A stretch of 64,000 nt of DNA from Streptomyces sp. AC512_CC834 (GTDB lineage Bacteria; Actinomycetota; Actinomycetes; Streptomycetales; Streptomycetaceae). Shown one piece after another: positions 8,567 through 16,100 of this stretch; positions within the stretch are counted from its first letter, which is position 1, and each line of letters starts with the position of its first letter. The DNA is taken from contig NZ_JAGMUO010000097.1 of NCBI RefSeq assembly GCF_019049325.1, positions 248,001-312,000 of the forward strand, given 5' to 3'. The notes under the pieces were generated by a model. The model saw only the letters and a program-made list of their open reading frames with translations. It was not told where the DNA came from and did not search any database. The translations under genes were made by a program, and so were the position numbers.

Positions 8567-9406
8567 ATGAACTCCAAGATCACCTCCAGCCCACGGCCGC
8601 GGCCCGCCCGCCGGGTCGCCCGGTACGCCCTCGTCGCCGTGGCGGCCGCTCTCCCGCTCACCGCGTGCCAGGACTCCGGCACCGGCGTCGAGGTCTCCGC
8701 CGACGACAGCGCGGCGGCGGACGCGTCGGAAGGCGGGAAGGCGTCCGACGGCGGGGAGCAGGAAGGCGGGCCGCAACGGCTGCTGTGGATGGGCGACTCC
8801 ATCGGTGAGGCCCAGGCGCCGGCCCTCGGCGCGGCCATGAAGGCCGGCGGCGTCGAATTCAAGTCGGTGGCCGCCGCCGGCGGGGGCGGTGTCGTCGGCG
8901 AGATCGCGGCGCCCACCTGGGACCGCCTGCCGAAGACGCTGAAGTCCTTCGAACCCGACGTCGTCGCCTACCAGGTCACCACCTACGACTGGGGCACCCC
9001 GGCCGAACAGCGCGCCGCCTACGAACGTCTGGTGAAGACGGTGAACGAGGCGGGCGCCGACCTCCTCCTCGTGTCCGCGCCGCCCTTCAAGATCGACGAC
9101 TTCTACAAGCCGCACCGGGCGGAGATCGAGTCCGCGCCGCGGTCCGCGAAGAGCGTGGCCGAGGAGCATCCCGACACGGCCGGCTTCCTGGACGCCTCCG
9201 CCCTGTGGGGCGACGACGGGGGTGCGCAGAAGGCGCAGCGCAGCAAGGACGGCATCCACTCCTGCCAGCAGGGCTCGGCCGCGTTCGCCGTCTGGTTCGG
9301 CGAGGAGCTGGAGAAGCGGTACGGCTTCGCCCCGGCCGCCGCCGAGGAGTGGGCCACCGGGACGTGGACCGGCGAGAAGGTCTACAGCCGGCTCGGCTGC
9401 GAGTAG
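8567..9406 (+). CDS. SGNH/GDSL-type hydrolase lipoprotein
   Basis: A 279-aa exported protein. The signal peptide ends in lipobox LTAC near residue 35, followed by an Asp/Ser/Gly linker and an SGNH-like fold. Block I is MGDSIGEAQA with the nucleophile Ser; block V is DGIHSCQQG with the Asp-x-x-His pair. It lies 81 nt upstream of an acyltransferase-3 gene. In many O-acetyltransferases of the OafA class an SGNH domain is fused to the C-terminus of the membrane acyltransferase; here the two parts are separate genes. The likely role is moving acetyl or acyl groups onto an extracellular glycan, inferred from this pairing. A longer upstream reading frame exists but lacks a signal peptide. Confidence 0.8.
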   Translation: MNSKITSSPRPRPARRVARYALVAVAAALPLTACQDSGTGVEVSADDSAAADASEGGKASDGGEQEGGPQRLLWMGDSIGEAQAPALGAAMKAGGVEFKSVAAAGGGGVVGEIAAPTWDRLPKTLKSFEPDVVAYQVTTYDWGTPAEQRAAYERLVKTVNEAGADLLLVSAPPFKIDDFYKPHRAEIESAPRSAKSVAEEHPDTAGFLDASALWGDDGGAQKAQRSKDGIHSCQQGSAAFAVWFGEELEKRYGFAPAAAEEWATGTWTGEKVYSRLGCE

Positions 9407-9487
9407 CCCGCCGCGGACCCGACCTTCCCACCGCGAGGCGTTCCCGGGCCGGGGACGCCTCGCCCCCCCTCGACGGAGACCAGCCCC

Positions 9488-10744
9488 ATGCCCCTGCCGG
9501 CCACCCCCTCGCCCGCCCGCCGCGGCACCCGCACCCCGCCCTCCCCCACGCCCAGGGCCGCACGGCCGCACATCGCACCGCTCGACGGCCTGCGCGGTGT
9601 CGCCGTGCTGGGTGTGCTGTTCTTCCACGCCGGTCACTTCGGCGGCGGGTTCCTCGGCGTCGACCTCTTCTTCGTCCTGTCCGGCTTCCTCATCACCGGC
9701 CTGCTGCTGAAGGAGGCGCGGGCCCGCGAAGGCCGGATCGACCTCCTCGCCTTCTGGGGACGGCGCGCACGGCGGCTGCTGCCCGCGCTCGCGGTCGTAC
9801 TCGCCGGCACCCTGCTCCTCGTGTGGGCGCTCGGCCCGCCGAACCTGCTCCGCTACGCCCTCGACGACGGTCCGTGGGTGGCCGCGAACCTCGCCAACTG
9901 GCACTTCGTCGCCGACCGGGTCGGCTACTGGGACTCGTCCGGCACCAGGGTCTTCAGCCACCTGTGGAGCATCGCCGTCGAGGAGCAGTTCTACGTGGTG
10001 TGGCCGCTGGTGCTCTGCCTGGTGGCCCGCGGCCGGGGCGCGGGCCGGCGCGTGGCCGCCGTGGCCGCGACCGGGGCCGCGGTGTCCCTGTTCCTGATGG
10101 TCCAGCTCACCACCCCGGCCGACACCACCCGGGTCTACGAGGGCACCGACACCCGTGCGTTCTCCCTCCTCCTCGGTGCCCTGGCGGCGACCCCGCCCAT
10201 CACCCGTCTGCTGTCCCGGGCCGGCGAACGCGCGGCCGGGTGGTGGAGCCTCGCCCTGGCGGGGGCGATCGGGGCGTACTGGGTCACGGCCGACGGCCAG
10301 AACTCCCCCTCCCTCTTCCACGGCGGACTGTTCCTCCACGCCCTGGCCGCCGCCCTGCTCATCGGCTGCCTCGCCCGGGCTCCCCGCACACCGGCCGGCC
10401 GCTTCCTCGCCGCCGCTCCCCTGCGCCGGCTCGGCCTGGTCTCGTACAGCCTGTATCTGTGGCACTGGCCCGTGTACCTGCTGCTGAGCGAGGAACGGCT
10501 CGGCCTTCGGGGCGCGCCGCGTACGGCCGTGCTGCTCGCCGTGTCGGTGGCGCTCGCCTGGCTGTCCAAGGTCCTGGTGGAGGACCCGGTCCGGTTCCGG
10601 GCCCGCTGGGCGAAGGGCCGCACCGGGGCGATCGCGCTCGTCGCGGTCTTCGCGGCGCTGGCCGCGCTGTGGGCGTGCGTCCCGCAGCCGCGAACCGGTG
10701 AGGGCTCGGTCGACGTCACACGTCTCGTGTCGGGGGACGGCTGA
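9488..10744 (+). CDS. Acyltransferase-3 (OafA/YrhL-type) membrane protein
   Basis: A 418-aa polytopic protein of the AT3 family. The N-terminal signature is PLDGLRGVAVLGVLFFHAGHF with the catalytic-type histidine in FFHAG, then FLGVDLFFVLSGFLITGLL and WGRRARRLLPAL, with about ten hydrophobic segments. Such proteins carry acyl groups across the membrane onto polysaccharides or secondary metabolites. It lacks the C-terminal SGNH domain, which is supplied by the preceding lipoprotein gene. The stop codon lies inside the first unit of a 22-bp tandem repeat. Confidence 0.88.
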   Translation: MPLPATPSPARRGTRTPPSPTPRAARPHIAPLDGLRGVAVLGVLFFHAGHFGGGFLGVDLFFVLSGFLITGLLLKEARAREGRIDLLAFWGRRARRLLPALAVVLAGTLLLVWALGPPNLLRYALDDGPWVAANLANWHFVADRVGYWDSSGTRVFSHLWSIAVEEQFYVVWPLVLCLVARGRGAGRRVAAVAATGAAVSLFLMVQLTTPADTTRVYEGTDTRAFSLLLGALAATPPITRLLSRAGERAAGWWSLALAGAIGAYWVTADGQNSPSLFHGGLFLHALAAALLIGCLARAPRTPAGRFLAAAPLRRLGLVSYSLYLWHWPVYLLLSEERLGLRGAPRTAVLLAVSVALAWLSKVLVEDPVRFRARWAKGRTGAIALVAVFAALAALWACVPQPRTGEGSVDVTRLVSGDG

Positions 10745-10839
10745 CGGCAGGGTGGCTGGCGGCTGACGGCAGGGTGGCTGGCGGCTGACGGCAGGGTGGC
10801 TGGCGGCTGACGGCAGGGTGGCTGACGGCAGGGTGGCTG
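10741..10839. repeat. 22-bp tandem repeat after the acyltransferase gene
   Basis: Three exact units of CTGACGGCAGGGTGGCTGGCGG (10741-10806), then a 15-nt shortened unit and a final 18-nt unit. It starts at the acyltransferase stop and ends where the next promoter begins. It probably arose by slippage; no function is evident. Confidence 0.95.
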
Positions 10840-10870
10840 TTGACCTTCACCTTGGGGGAGGCCACAGCAT
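10840..10870 (+). promoter_or_regulatory. MerR-type promoter with 19-bp spacer
   Basis: TTGACC (10840-10845) and CAGCAT (10865-10870) separated by 19 bp. The spacer is long, as in promoters that MerR proteins activate by untwisting, and contains the imperfect palindrome CCTTCACCTTGGGGGAGG. It lies 42 nt upstream of a MerR-domain gene, so autoregulation is likely. Confidence 0.65.
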
Positions 10871-10912
10871 CGGTGTGGCCGGGCGACGCGCCCGGTACGA
10901 GGAGGAGTGGGC

Positions 10913-11995
10913 ATGGGGTTGCTGACCATCGGGGCGTTCGCGAAGGCGTCCCGGCTGTCGCCGAAGGCGCTGCGTCTCTACGACGAGTTGGGCCTGCTGC
11001 CCCCCGCCCGCGTCGACCCGGTCACCGGCTATCGCCTCTACGCGCCGGAACAGGTGGAGCCGGCCCGGCTCGTCGCCTGGCTGCGACGCCTGGGGATGCC
11101 GCTGGTCCGCATCCGGCACGTCTGCTCGCTGGACGCGGCCGCGGCGGCGCGGGAGGTCCGCGCCTTCTGGGCGCGTACCGAGGCCGAGACCGCCGCCCGG
11201 CGGGACCTGGCCGCCTTCCTCGTCGACCACCTGGCCCGAAGGGACCCTGCCATGTCTTCCCTCTCTCCCGCTCCTGCGCTGAGCATCCGTTACGCCGCCG
11301 CCTCCGACCGCGGTCTGGTCCGCGAGAGCAACCAGGACACCGCGTACGCCGGGTCCCGCCTGCTGGCCGTCGCCGACGGCTTCGGCGGTGACGGGGCCCC
11401 GGCGAGCGCCGCCGCCGTCGAGGCGCTCAAGCGTCTGGAGACCGACGGCGTCCCGGCCGGCGGTCTCCTCAACGTCCTCGCGGACGCCGTCGAGGACGCC
11501 GAGCGGGCCGTGCACGACGCGGTCGGAGCCGGTTCCGCGCCGAAGGAGGCGGGCACGACCCTCACCGCGATGCTCTGGACGGGGTCGCAACTGGGCCTCG
11601 TCCACATCGGCGACTCCCGCGTGTATCTGCTGCGCGAGGGGGAGCTGTTCCAGATCACGCACGACCACACCGCGGTGCAGTCGATGGTCGACGAGGGCCG
11701 CATCACCCCGGAGGAGGCGGTCTCCCACCCCCAGCGGTCGCTGCTCATACGGGCCCTGGGCCGGGGTGCCGACGCCACCGCGGAGATGCGGCTGCAGGAC
11801 GCCCGGCCCGACGACCGCTATCTGCTGTGCACCGACGGCCTGTCGACGGTGGTACCGGCCGGCGAGATCCACCGGGTGCTCGCCGGCCCCGGGGAGCCCG
11901 GGCGTGCCGTCCGTGAACTGGTCGCCCTCGCCAACGGGTCCGGCGGCCCCGACAACGTCGGCTGTGTCGTCGCCGACGTCGTGGCGGGCGGCTGA
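10913..11995 (+). CDS. MerR DNA-binding domain fused to PP2C phosphatase
   Basis: A 360-aa fusion. Residues 1-75 are a MerR winged helix (LLTIGAFAKASRLSPKALRLYDELGL, then a wing ending GYRLYAPEQ), followed by a dimerisation helix. From about residue 125 it is a PP2C/PPM Ser/Thr phosphatase: SDRGLVRESNQDTAYAG, the metal motif VADGFGGDG, HIGDSRVYLLR and the C-terminal GGPDNVGCVV. The metal-binding aspartates of these motifs are present. The ATG at 10913 has GGAGGAG at proper distance; a GTG at 10907 is less likely. The phosphatase domain occupies the effector position of a normal MerR protein, so DNA binding may depend on a phospho-signal or on metal. It sits behind a MerR-type promoter and has no kinase next to it. 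Confidence 0.9.
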   Translation: MGLLTIGAFAKASRLSPKALRLYDELGLLPPARVDPVTGYRLYAPEQVEPARLVAWLRRLGMPLVRIRHVCSLDAAAAAREVRAFWARTEAETAARRDLAAFLVDHLARRDPAMSSLSPAPALSIRYAAASDRGLVRESNQDTAYAGSRLLAVADGFGGDGAPASAAAVEALKRLETDGVPAGGLLNVLADAVEDAERAVHDAVGAGSAPKEAGTTLTAMLWTGSQLGLVHIGDSRVYLLREGELFQITHDHTAVQSMVDEGRITPEEAVSHPQRSLLIRALGRGADATAEMRLQDARPDDRYLLCTDGLSTVVPAGEIHRVLAGPGEPGRAVRELVALANGSGGPDNVGCVVADVVAGG

Positions 11996-12035
11996 CGCCT
12001 CCCGGGCAGCGGCCCCGGCCCCGGCCGGCCGGCGC

Positions 12036-13139
12036 TCAGGACGGCGCCGCGGCGACCCGGACCCGGTCGCTGTCGCCCTCGGAGAGGAAGGACGCCAGGG
12101 CCCGCCCCTCCTCGTCGACCTCGATGCGCTCGGCCCGGGTGAGCGGGCGCAGCGGGGTGACGGTCACCGTGTCCCCGTCCTCGACGGTCCAGGTCGCCGA
12201 GACCCGGCCGTCGACGAGGACGAACCGGGCGCCGGTGACCGACAGGCCGCGGTGCGCGTCGTCGATGATCCGGCCGCGGTCCTGGTAGCCGAGGACCGCG
12301 TTGTCGAACGCCGGCAGGAACCGCACCGGGGCGGGGGTGTCCGGATCGGGTCGCGGCGCGTCGGGGAGGTCCAGCAGTCGGCGGCCCCGCTCGTCGCGGA
12401 AGGCGACCAGTTCCCCGCGTACCGCGGCGACCGCGGCGGGCAGTCCGGCCAGCCCGCACCAGGCGCGCAGGTCCGCCGAGGCGGCCGGCCCGTACGCGGC
12501 GAGGTAGCGCCGTACCAGTGCCTCGCCGACCGGATCGGTGCCCGGCGGGGCCGGCGGGTCGACCTCGCGGCCCAGCCAGGCCGCGACCGGCGCGTTGCGC
12601 ACCCCGGCCCTGGTGCGCCACAGCCCGCGCGGTGGCAGTTGCACCATCGGGATCAGCGCGGCGACCAGCATCTCCCCCAGCGGCCGCGGTCCCGCGTCCG
12701 GCCAGCGTCCGGCCACCGCCCGGGCGAGGTCGCCCATGGAGCGGGGTTCGCCGTCGGCCATCACCGCGCGGCCCGCCGCCGCGAGCTCGTCGAGGTCCAC
12801 CCCTTCGAGCTCGCGGCGGTAGGTGCCGAGGACGCGTCCGCGCAGCATGGCGTCGTGCCGGGAACGCCAGGCCAGTACGTCGTCGGCGGTGACGAGATGG
12901 ACGGTCCGGCGCATCAGGTGGGTCCGTACCACCCGACGCCCGGTCAGCAGGCCGGAGAGCGCCGACGGTGCGAAGTCGCGCAGCCGCGACCAGAGCCCGA
13001 CGAACGGTTCCTGCGGCTCCTGTGCCTGCATGCCGCCCAGGTGCGCGACGGCGTCCAGGACGGAGCGGTCCGCGCGGTCGAGCAGCGACTGCCGGGCGAG
13101 TGCCGCCCGGTTGAGCGACCGGGCGTCGAGTACGGTCAC
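12036..13139 (-). CDS. AlkZ-like winged-helix DNA glycosylase (HTH_42 family)
   Basis: A 367-aa protein of the HTH_42/AlkZ-YcaQ superfamily, usually labelled only as winged-helix DNA-binding protein. The N-terminal helical part contains GGMQAQEPQEP with Gln38-Ala-Gln40, matching the QxQ catalytic motif of Streptomyces sahachiroi AlkZ, which unhooks azinomycin crosslinks. Downstream, RTHLMRRTVHLVTADD and the C-terminal beta-rich half are typical. The GTG start overlaps the stop of the VOC gene as GTGA, so the two are co-translated; longer upstream starts lie inside the VOC gene and are rejected. Substrate is unknown; a repair or self-resistance role is inferred from the motif. Confidence 0.8.
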   Translation of the reverse strand: MTVLDARSLNRAALARQSLLDRADRSVLDAVAHLGGMQAQEPQEPFVGLWSRLRDFAPSALSGLLTGRRVVRTHLMRRTVHLVTADDVLAWRSRHDAMLRGRVLGTYRRELEGVDLDELAAAGRAVMADGEPRSMGDLARAVAGRWPDAGPRPLGEMLVAALIPMVQLPPRGLWRTRAGVRNAPVAAWLGREVDPPAPPGTDPVGEALVRRYLAAYGPAASADLRAWCGLAGLPAAVAAVRGELVAFRDERGRRLLDLPDAPRPDPDTPAPVRFLPAFDNAVLGYQDRGRIIDDAHRGLSVTGARFVLVDGRVSATWTVEDGDTVTVTPLRPLTRAERIEVDEEGRALASFLSEGDSDRVRVAAAPS

Positions 13140-13558
13140 GCGTTGTACTCGCTCACCACGTCCAGGACCCAGGTGACGCCGAAGCGGTCCCGCAGCATGC
13201 CGTAGAGGGGCGCCCACTGGGCCTCTCCCAGGGGCCGCAGGACGGTCGAGCCCTCGGACAGCTTCTCCCAGTAGGCGGCGGTCTCCTCGGCCGTCCCACC
13301 GCGGACCGAGACGAAGAACGCGTTCTCGCCCTGGTTCCACGGCAGGTCGGACGGCACGTCGTAGGCCATCACGCACAGACCGTCGGCGGTGGCCACCTGG
13401 CCGAACATCACCTGGTCGGCCGCGGCGGGCTCCCGGACGTCGCCGGCGTCCTTGTACGTCACGACGGTCACGTCCCCGCCGAACGCGGCCTGGTAGAAGG
13501 TGAGGGCCTCGCGGGCGTCACCACGGAAGTTCAGGTGGGTCACGGCTTTGGCGGTCAC
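13136..13558 (-). CDS. VOC/PhnB-type glyoxalase-fold protein
   Basis: A 140-aa protein of the PhnB-like branch of the vicinal oxygen chelate superfamily: THLNFRGDAREALTFYQAAF at the N-terminus, MAYDVPSD in the middle and PLYGMLRDRFGVTWVLDV at the end. The family includes antibiotic-sequestering and small metabolite-binding proteins, and function cannot be assigned from sequence. The GTG start at 13558 follows AAGGAG at 7 nt; the longer frame to 13645 adds a low-complexity Arg-rich stretch. It is divergent from a WYL regulator (133-nt gap) and coupled to the AlkZ-like gene downstream. Confidence 0.8.
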   Translation of the reverse strand: MTAKAVTHLNFRGDAREALTFYQAAFGGDVTVVTYKDAGDVREPAAADQVMFGQVATADGLCVMAYDVPSDLPWNQGENAFFVSVRGGTAEETAAYWEKLSEGSTVLRPLGEAQWAPLYGMLRDRFGVTWVLDVVSEYNA

Positions 13559-13690
13559 GACGGGCTCCTTGCCTCGTACGAACACGGTGCGGCGACCCAC
13601 GGAAGTGGGCCGGCGGCGGGGCCCGTCCGGCCCCGCTGTGCTCACTCTGCTTCAGGTAGCGGTCAGGTTGTGGCCGCTACTTGCGGGAGC

Positions 13691-14710
13691 ATGGTGGTCA
13701 TGCAGAAGACCTCGGCCCGGCTGCTGTCCCTGCTCTCGCTGCTCCAGGCCCGGCGGGACTGGCCCGGAGCGCTGCTGTCCCGGCGGCTGGACGTCAGCCC
13801 GCGCACCCTGCGCCGCGACATCGACCGGCTGCGCGAGCTGGGCTATCCCGTCCTGGCGGTCAAGGGTCCGGACGGCGGATACCGGCTCGACGCCGGCACC
13901 CGACTGCCTCCCCTGCTGTTCGACGACGAACAGGCCATCGCGCTCGCCGTGGCCCTGCGGACCGCCGCCGGCACGGGCGCCGGCATCGAGGACGGTGCGG
14001 CACGCGCGCTGACCACCCTGCGCCAGGTCATGCCCGCCCGGCTGCGGCACCGGATCGACGCCCTCCACGTCACCCCGGTCGAAGGATCCGCGCCCCGGTC
14101 GCGGCCGCAGGCGGACGCCGGTGTCCTGATGGCGCTCAGCGCCGCCGTCCACGCCCGCGAGGTGCTGCGCTTCGACCACGCGGTGCCCGGCCCGGCGGAC
14201 ACCGGCGACGACGTGGTGCCGCCTCCGCGCCGGGTGGAGCCGCACCACCTCGTCACCCGGGGCGGGCGCTGGTATCTCGTGGCCTGGGACCTGGACCGCG
14301 AGGACTGGCGCGTCTTCCGCGCCGACCGGGTCACCCCGCGTACGCCCACCGGCCCCCGCTTCACCCCCAGGGAGCTGCCCGGCCAGGACGTGGCCGCGTT
14401 CGTGACCGGCAGGTTCCGCGGCTCGGACCACTCTCCCGACTGGCCCTGCCGCGGCCGGGCCGTGCTCCGGCTGCCCGCCTCGGCGGTGTTTCCGTACGCC
14501 GCCGACGGGACCGTCGAGGAACTCGGCCCGGACCGCTGCCGGCTCACCCTGGGTTCCTGGTCGTGGCCCGCCCTGGCCGCCGCCCTCTGTGTCTTCGACG
14601 CCGACATCGAGGTCGTCGGCCCGGCCGCGCTCAAGGAGGCGTTCGCCGGGCTGGCCGACCGCTGCGCGAGGGCCGCCGCCGACCCCTCCGCCGACCCCGC
14701 CTCCTCTTGA
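13691..14710 (+). CDS. WYL-domain (YafY-type) transcriptional regulator
   Basis: A 339-aa protein with an N-terminal HTH_11 winged helix (LLSRRLDVSPRTLRRDIDRL, ELGYPVLAVKGPDGGYRL) and a WYL domain from about residue 160 to 240 (HHLVTRGGRWYLVAWDLDRED, FRADRV), followed by a WCX-like tail. WYL domains bind nucleic acid or small ligands and are common in DNA-damage and metabolism control. It is divergent from the VOC and AlkZ-like pair and is their probable regulator. Either ATG 13691 or ATG 13700 could be the start. Confidence 0.88.
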   Translation: MVVMQKTSARLLSLLSLLQARRDWPGALLSRRLDVSPRTLRRDIDRLRELGYPVLAVKGPDGGYRLDAGTRLPPLLFDDEQAIALAVALRTAAGTGAGIEDGAARALTTLRQVMPARLRHRIDALHVTPVEGSAPRSRPQADAGVLMALSAAVHAREVLRFDHAVPGPADTGDDVVPPPRRVEPHHLVTRGGRWYLVAWDLDREDWRVFRADRVTPRTPTGPRFTPRELPGQDVAAFVTGRFRGSDHSPDWPCRGRAVLRLPASAVFPYAADGTVEELGPDRCRLTLGSWSWPALAAALCVFDADIEVVGPAALKEAFAGLADRCARAAADPSADPASS

Positions 14711-14779
14711 CGGGCGGGGCGGATCACCGCCGAGCGGGAGCCGCGACCGTAGGTGTGCGGGAGGCCGGAGAGCCGGGTG

Positions 14780-16057
14780 TCACACCCGCTGGGCCCGGTC
14801 GGCGCACGCGGGCTCCGCCGGCATGCCGCTCATCACGACGCGCGAGCGGCTGTGCAACCGCAGTGAGACGGTGACGAACGCGATGGCGACCAGGGTCATC
14901 GCCGCGCCCGCCCAGGCGGTGGCGGCGTATCCGAGGTCCGCGTCGATCACCGTGCCGCCGAGCCAGGGGCCGCCGGTGTTGCCCAGGTTGAAGGCGGCGG
15001 TCGTCGTCGCGCCCGCGAGGGTGGGCGCGGCGCCCGCGACGTTGAACATGCGCGCGTTGAGCGCGGGTGCCGTGTAGAACGCGGAGACGCCGAGCAGCAG
15101 CGACAGGGCGATCACGACGGCGGGGCTGGAGGCGAACAGCGCCAGCGCGGCCAGCAGGACCGTCGAGGCGGTGATGCCGGACAGCAGCACGCCGAACAGG
15201 TGCGCGTCGGCGACCCGGCCGCCGATCGTGGTGCCGATCAGCGCACCGACCCCGAACAGCGCGAGCACGCCCGGCACCCAGCCGTCCGCCAGTCCGGCCA
15301 CGTCGGTGAGCAGCGGCGCGAGGTAGGAGAAGGCGCAGAACACGCCGCCGGCGGCCAGTGCGGTCACGACGATGGACAGCCAGACCTGGCGGTCCCGGTA
15401 GATCGCCAGCTCGCCCCGCAGCCGGGGCCGCCGCTCGGGCAGCGGGATGCGCGGAATGAGGGTCACCACACCCACGAGGGCGACGGCGGACGCGGCGCCC
15501 ACGGCCCAGAACGCGGACCGCCAGCCCAGGTGCTCGCCGAGGAAGGCGCCCGCCGGGACGCCGAGGACGTTGGCGATGGACAGTCCGCCGATCATCACGG
15601 CCATCGCCCGGGCCCGCGCGGTGACCGGCACCGTCGCGATGGCCACGGCCGCGCCCACGGCCCAGAACCCGGCGCAGGCGAGCGCGCTCACGACCCGCGA
15701 GACGAACAGGATCTCGTAGCTCGTCGCCAGCGCACCCGCGACCTGGCCGACGCCGAACACCGAGATCAGCGCGACCAGGGTGGTCTTGCGCGGCAGCCGC
15801 AGGGTCGCGACCGCGAGCAGCGGCGCGCCGACCACCATGCCGATCGCGAACGCCGATATCAGCAGCCCGGCCTGCGGGATCGACACGTCCATGTCGTCGG
15901 CGATGGGCGGCAGCAGCCCGGAGAGCATGAACTCGCTGGTGCCGAGCGCGAACACGGACAGGCCAAGGATGTAGACGGCGAGCGGCATGCGGCCGGCCGC
16001 GGGGCGTGGGGAAGAGTCGGGCATGACAGGTGTCAACGGCGCCCCGCTTCCCGCCAT
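14780..16057 (-). CDS. MFS exporter, Cmx/CmlR chloramphenicol-efflux type
   Basis: A 425-aa, 12-helix major facilitator. The opening MPLAVYILGLSVFALGTSEFMLSGL and the following GLLISAFAIGMVVGAPLLA match the Cmx/CmrA chloramphenicol exporters of Streptomyces and Corynebacterium, as well as the AraJ group. ATG 16024 (MPDSSPRP) is an alternative start. It lies downstream of the YdeP-like molybdoenzyme in the same direction (43-nt gap) and convergent with the WYL gene. Resistance to chloramphenicol is possible but related family members export other compounds. Confidence 0.82.
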   Translation of the reverse strand: MAGSGAPLTPVMPDSSPRPAAGRMPLAVYILGLSVFALGTSEFMLSGLLPPIADDMDVSIPQAGLLISAFAIGMVVGAPLLAVATLRLPRKTTLVALISVFGVGQVAGALATSYEILFVSRVVSALACAGFWAVGAAVAIATVPVTARARAMAVMIGGLSIANVLGVPAGAFLGEHLGWRSAFWAVGAASAVALVGVVTLIPRIPLPERRPRLRGELAIYRDRQVWLSIVVTALAAGGVFCAFSYLAPLLTDVAGLADGWVPGVLALFGVGALIGTTIGGRVADAHLFGVLLSGITASTVLLAALALFASSPAVVIALSLLLGVSAFYTAPALNARMFNVAGAAPTLAGATTTAAFNLGNTGGPWLGGTVIDADLGYAATAWAGAAMTLVAIAFVTVSLRLHSRSRVVMSGMPAEPACADRAQRV

Positions 16058-16100
16058 TCCCGCACCGGTCGCCGTCTCGCGATGCGGCTGCGAGGGCGCG

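Noticed and set aside
8507..10465. A 652-codon minus-strand frame
   Set aside because: Antisense to the SGNH and AT3 genes; no domain and highly repetitive composition.
10741..10839. Possible iteron origin
   Set aside because: No replication gene; the repeat is a simple exact tandem between two ordinary genes.
14780..16057. Firm label as a chloramphenicol-resistance gene
   Set aside because: The family match is good, but AraJ-like relatives carry other substrates, so only a type is given.
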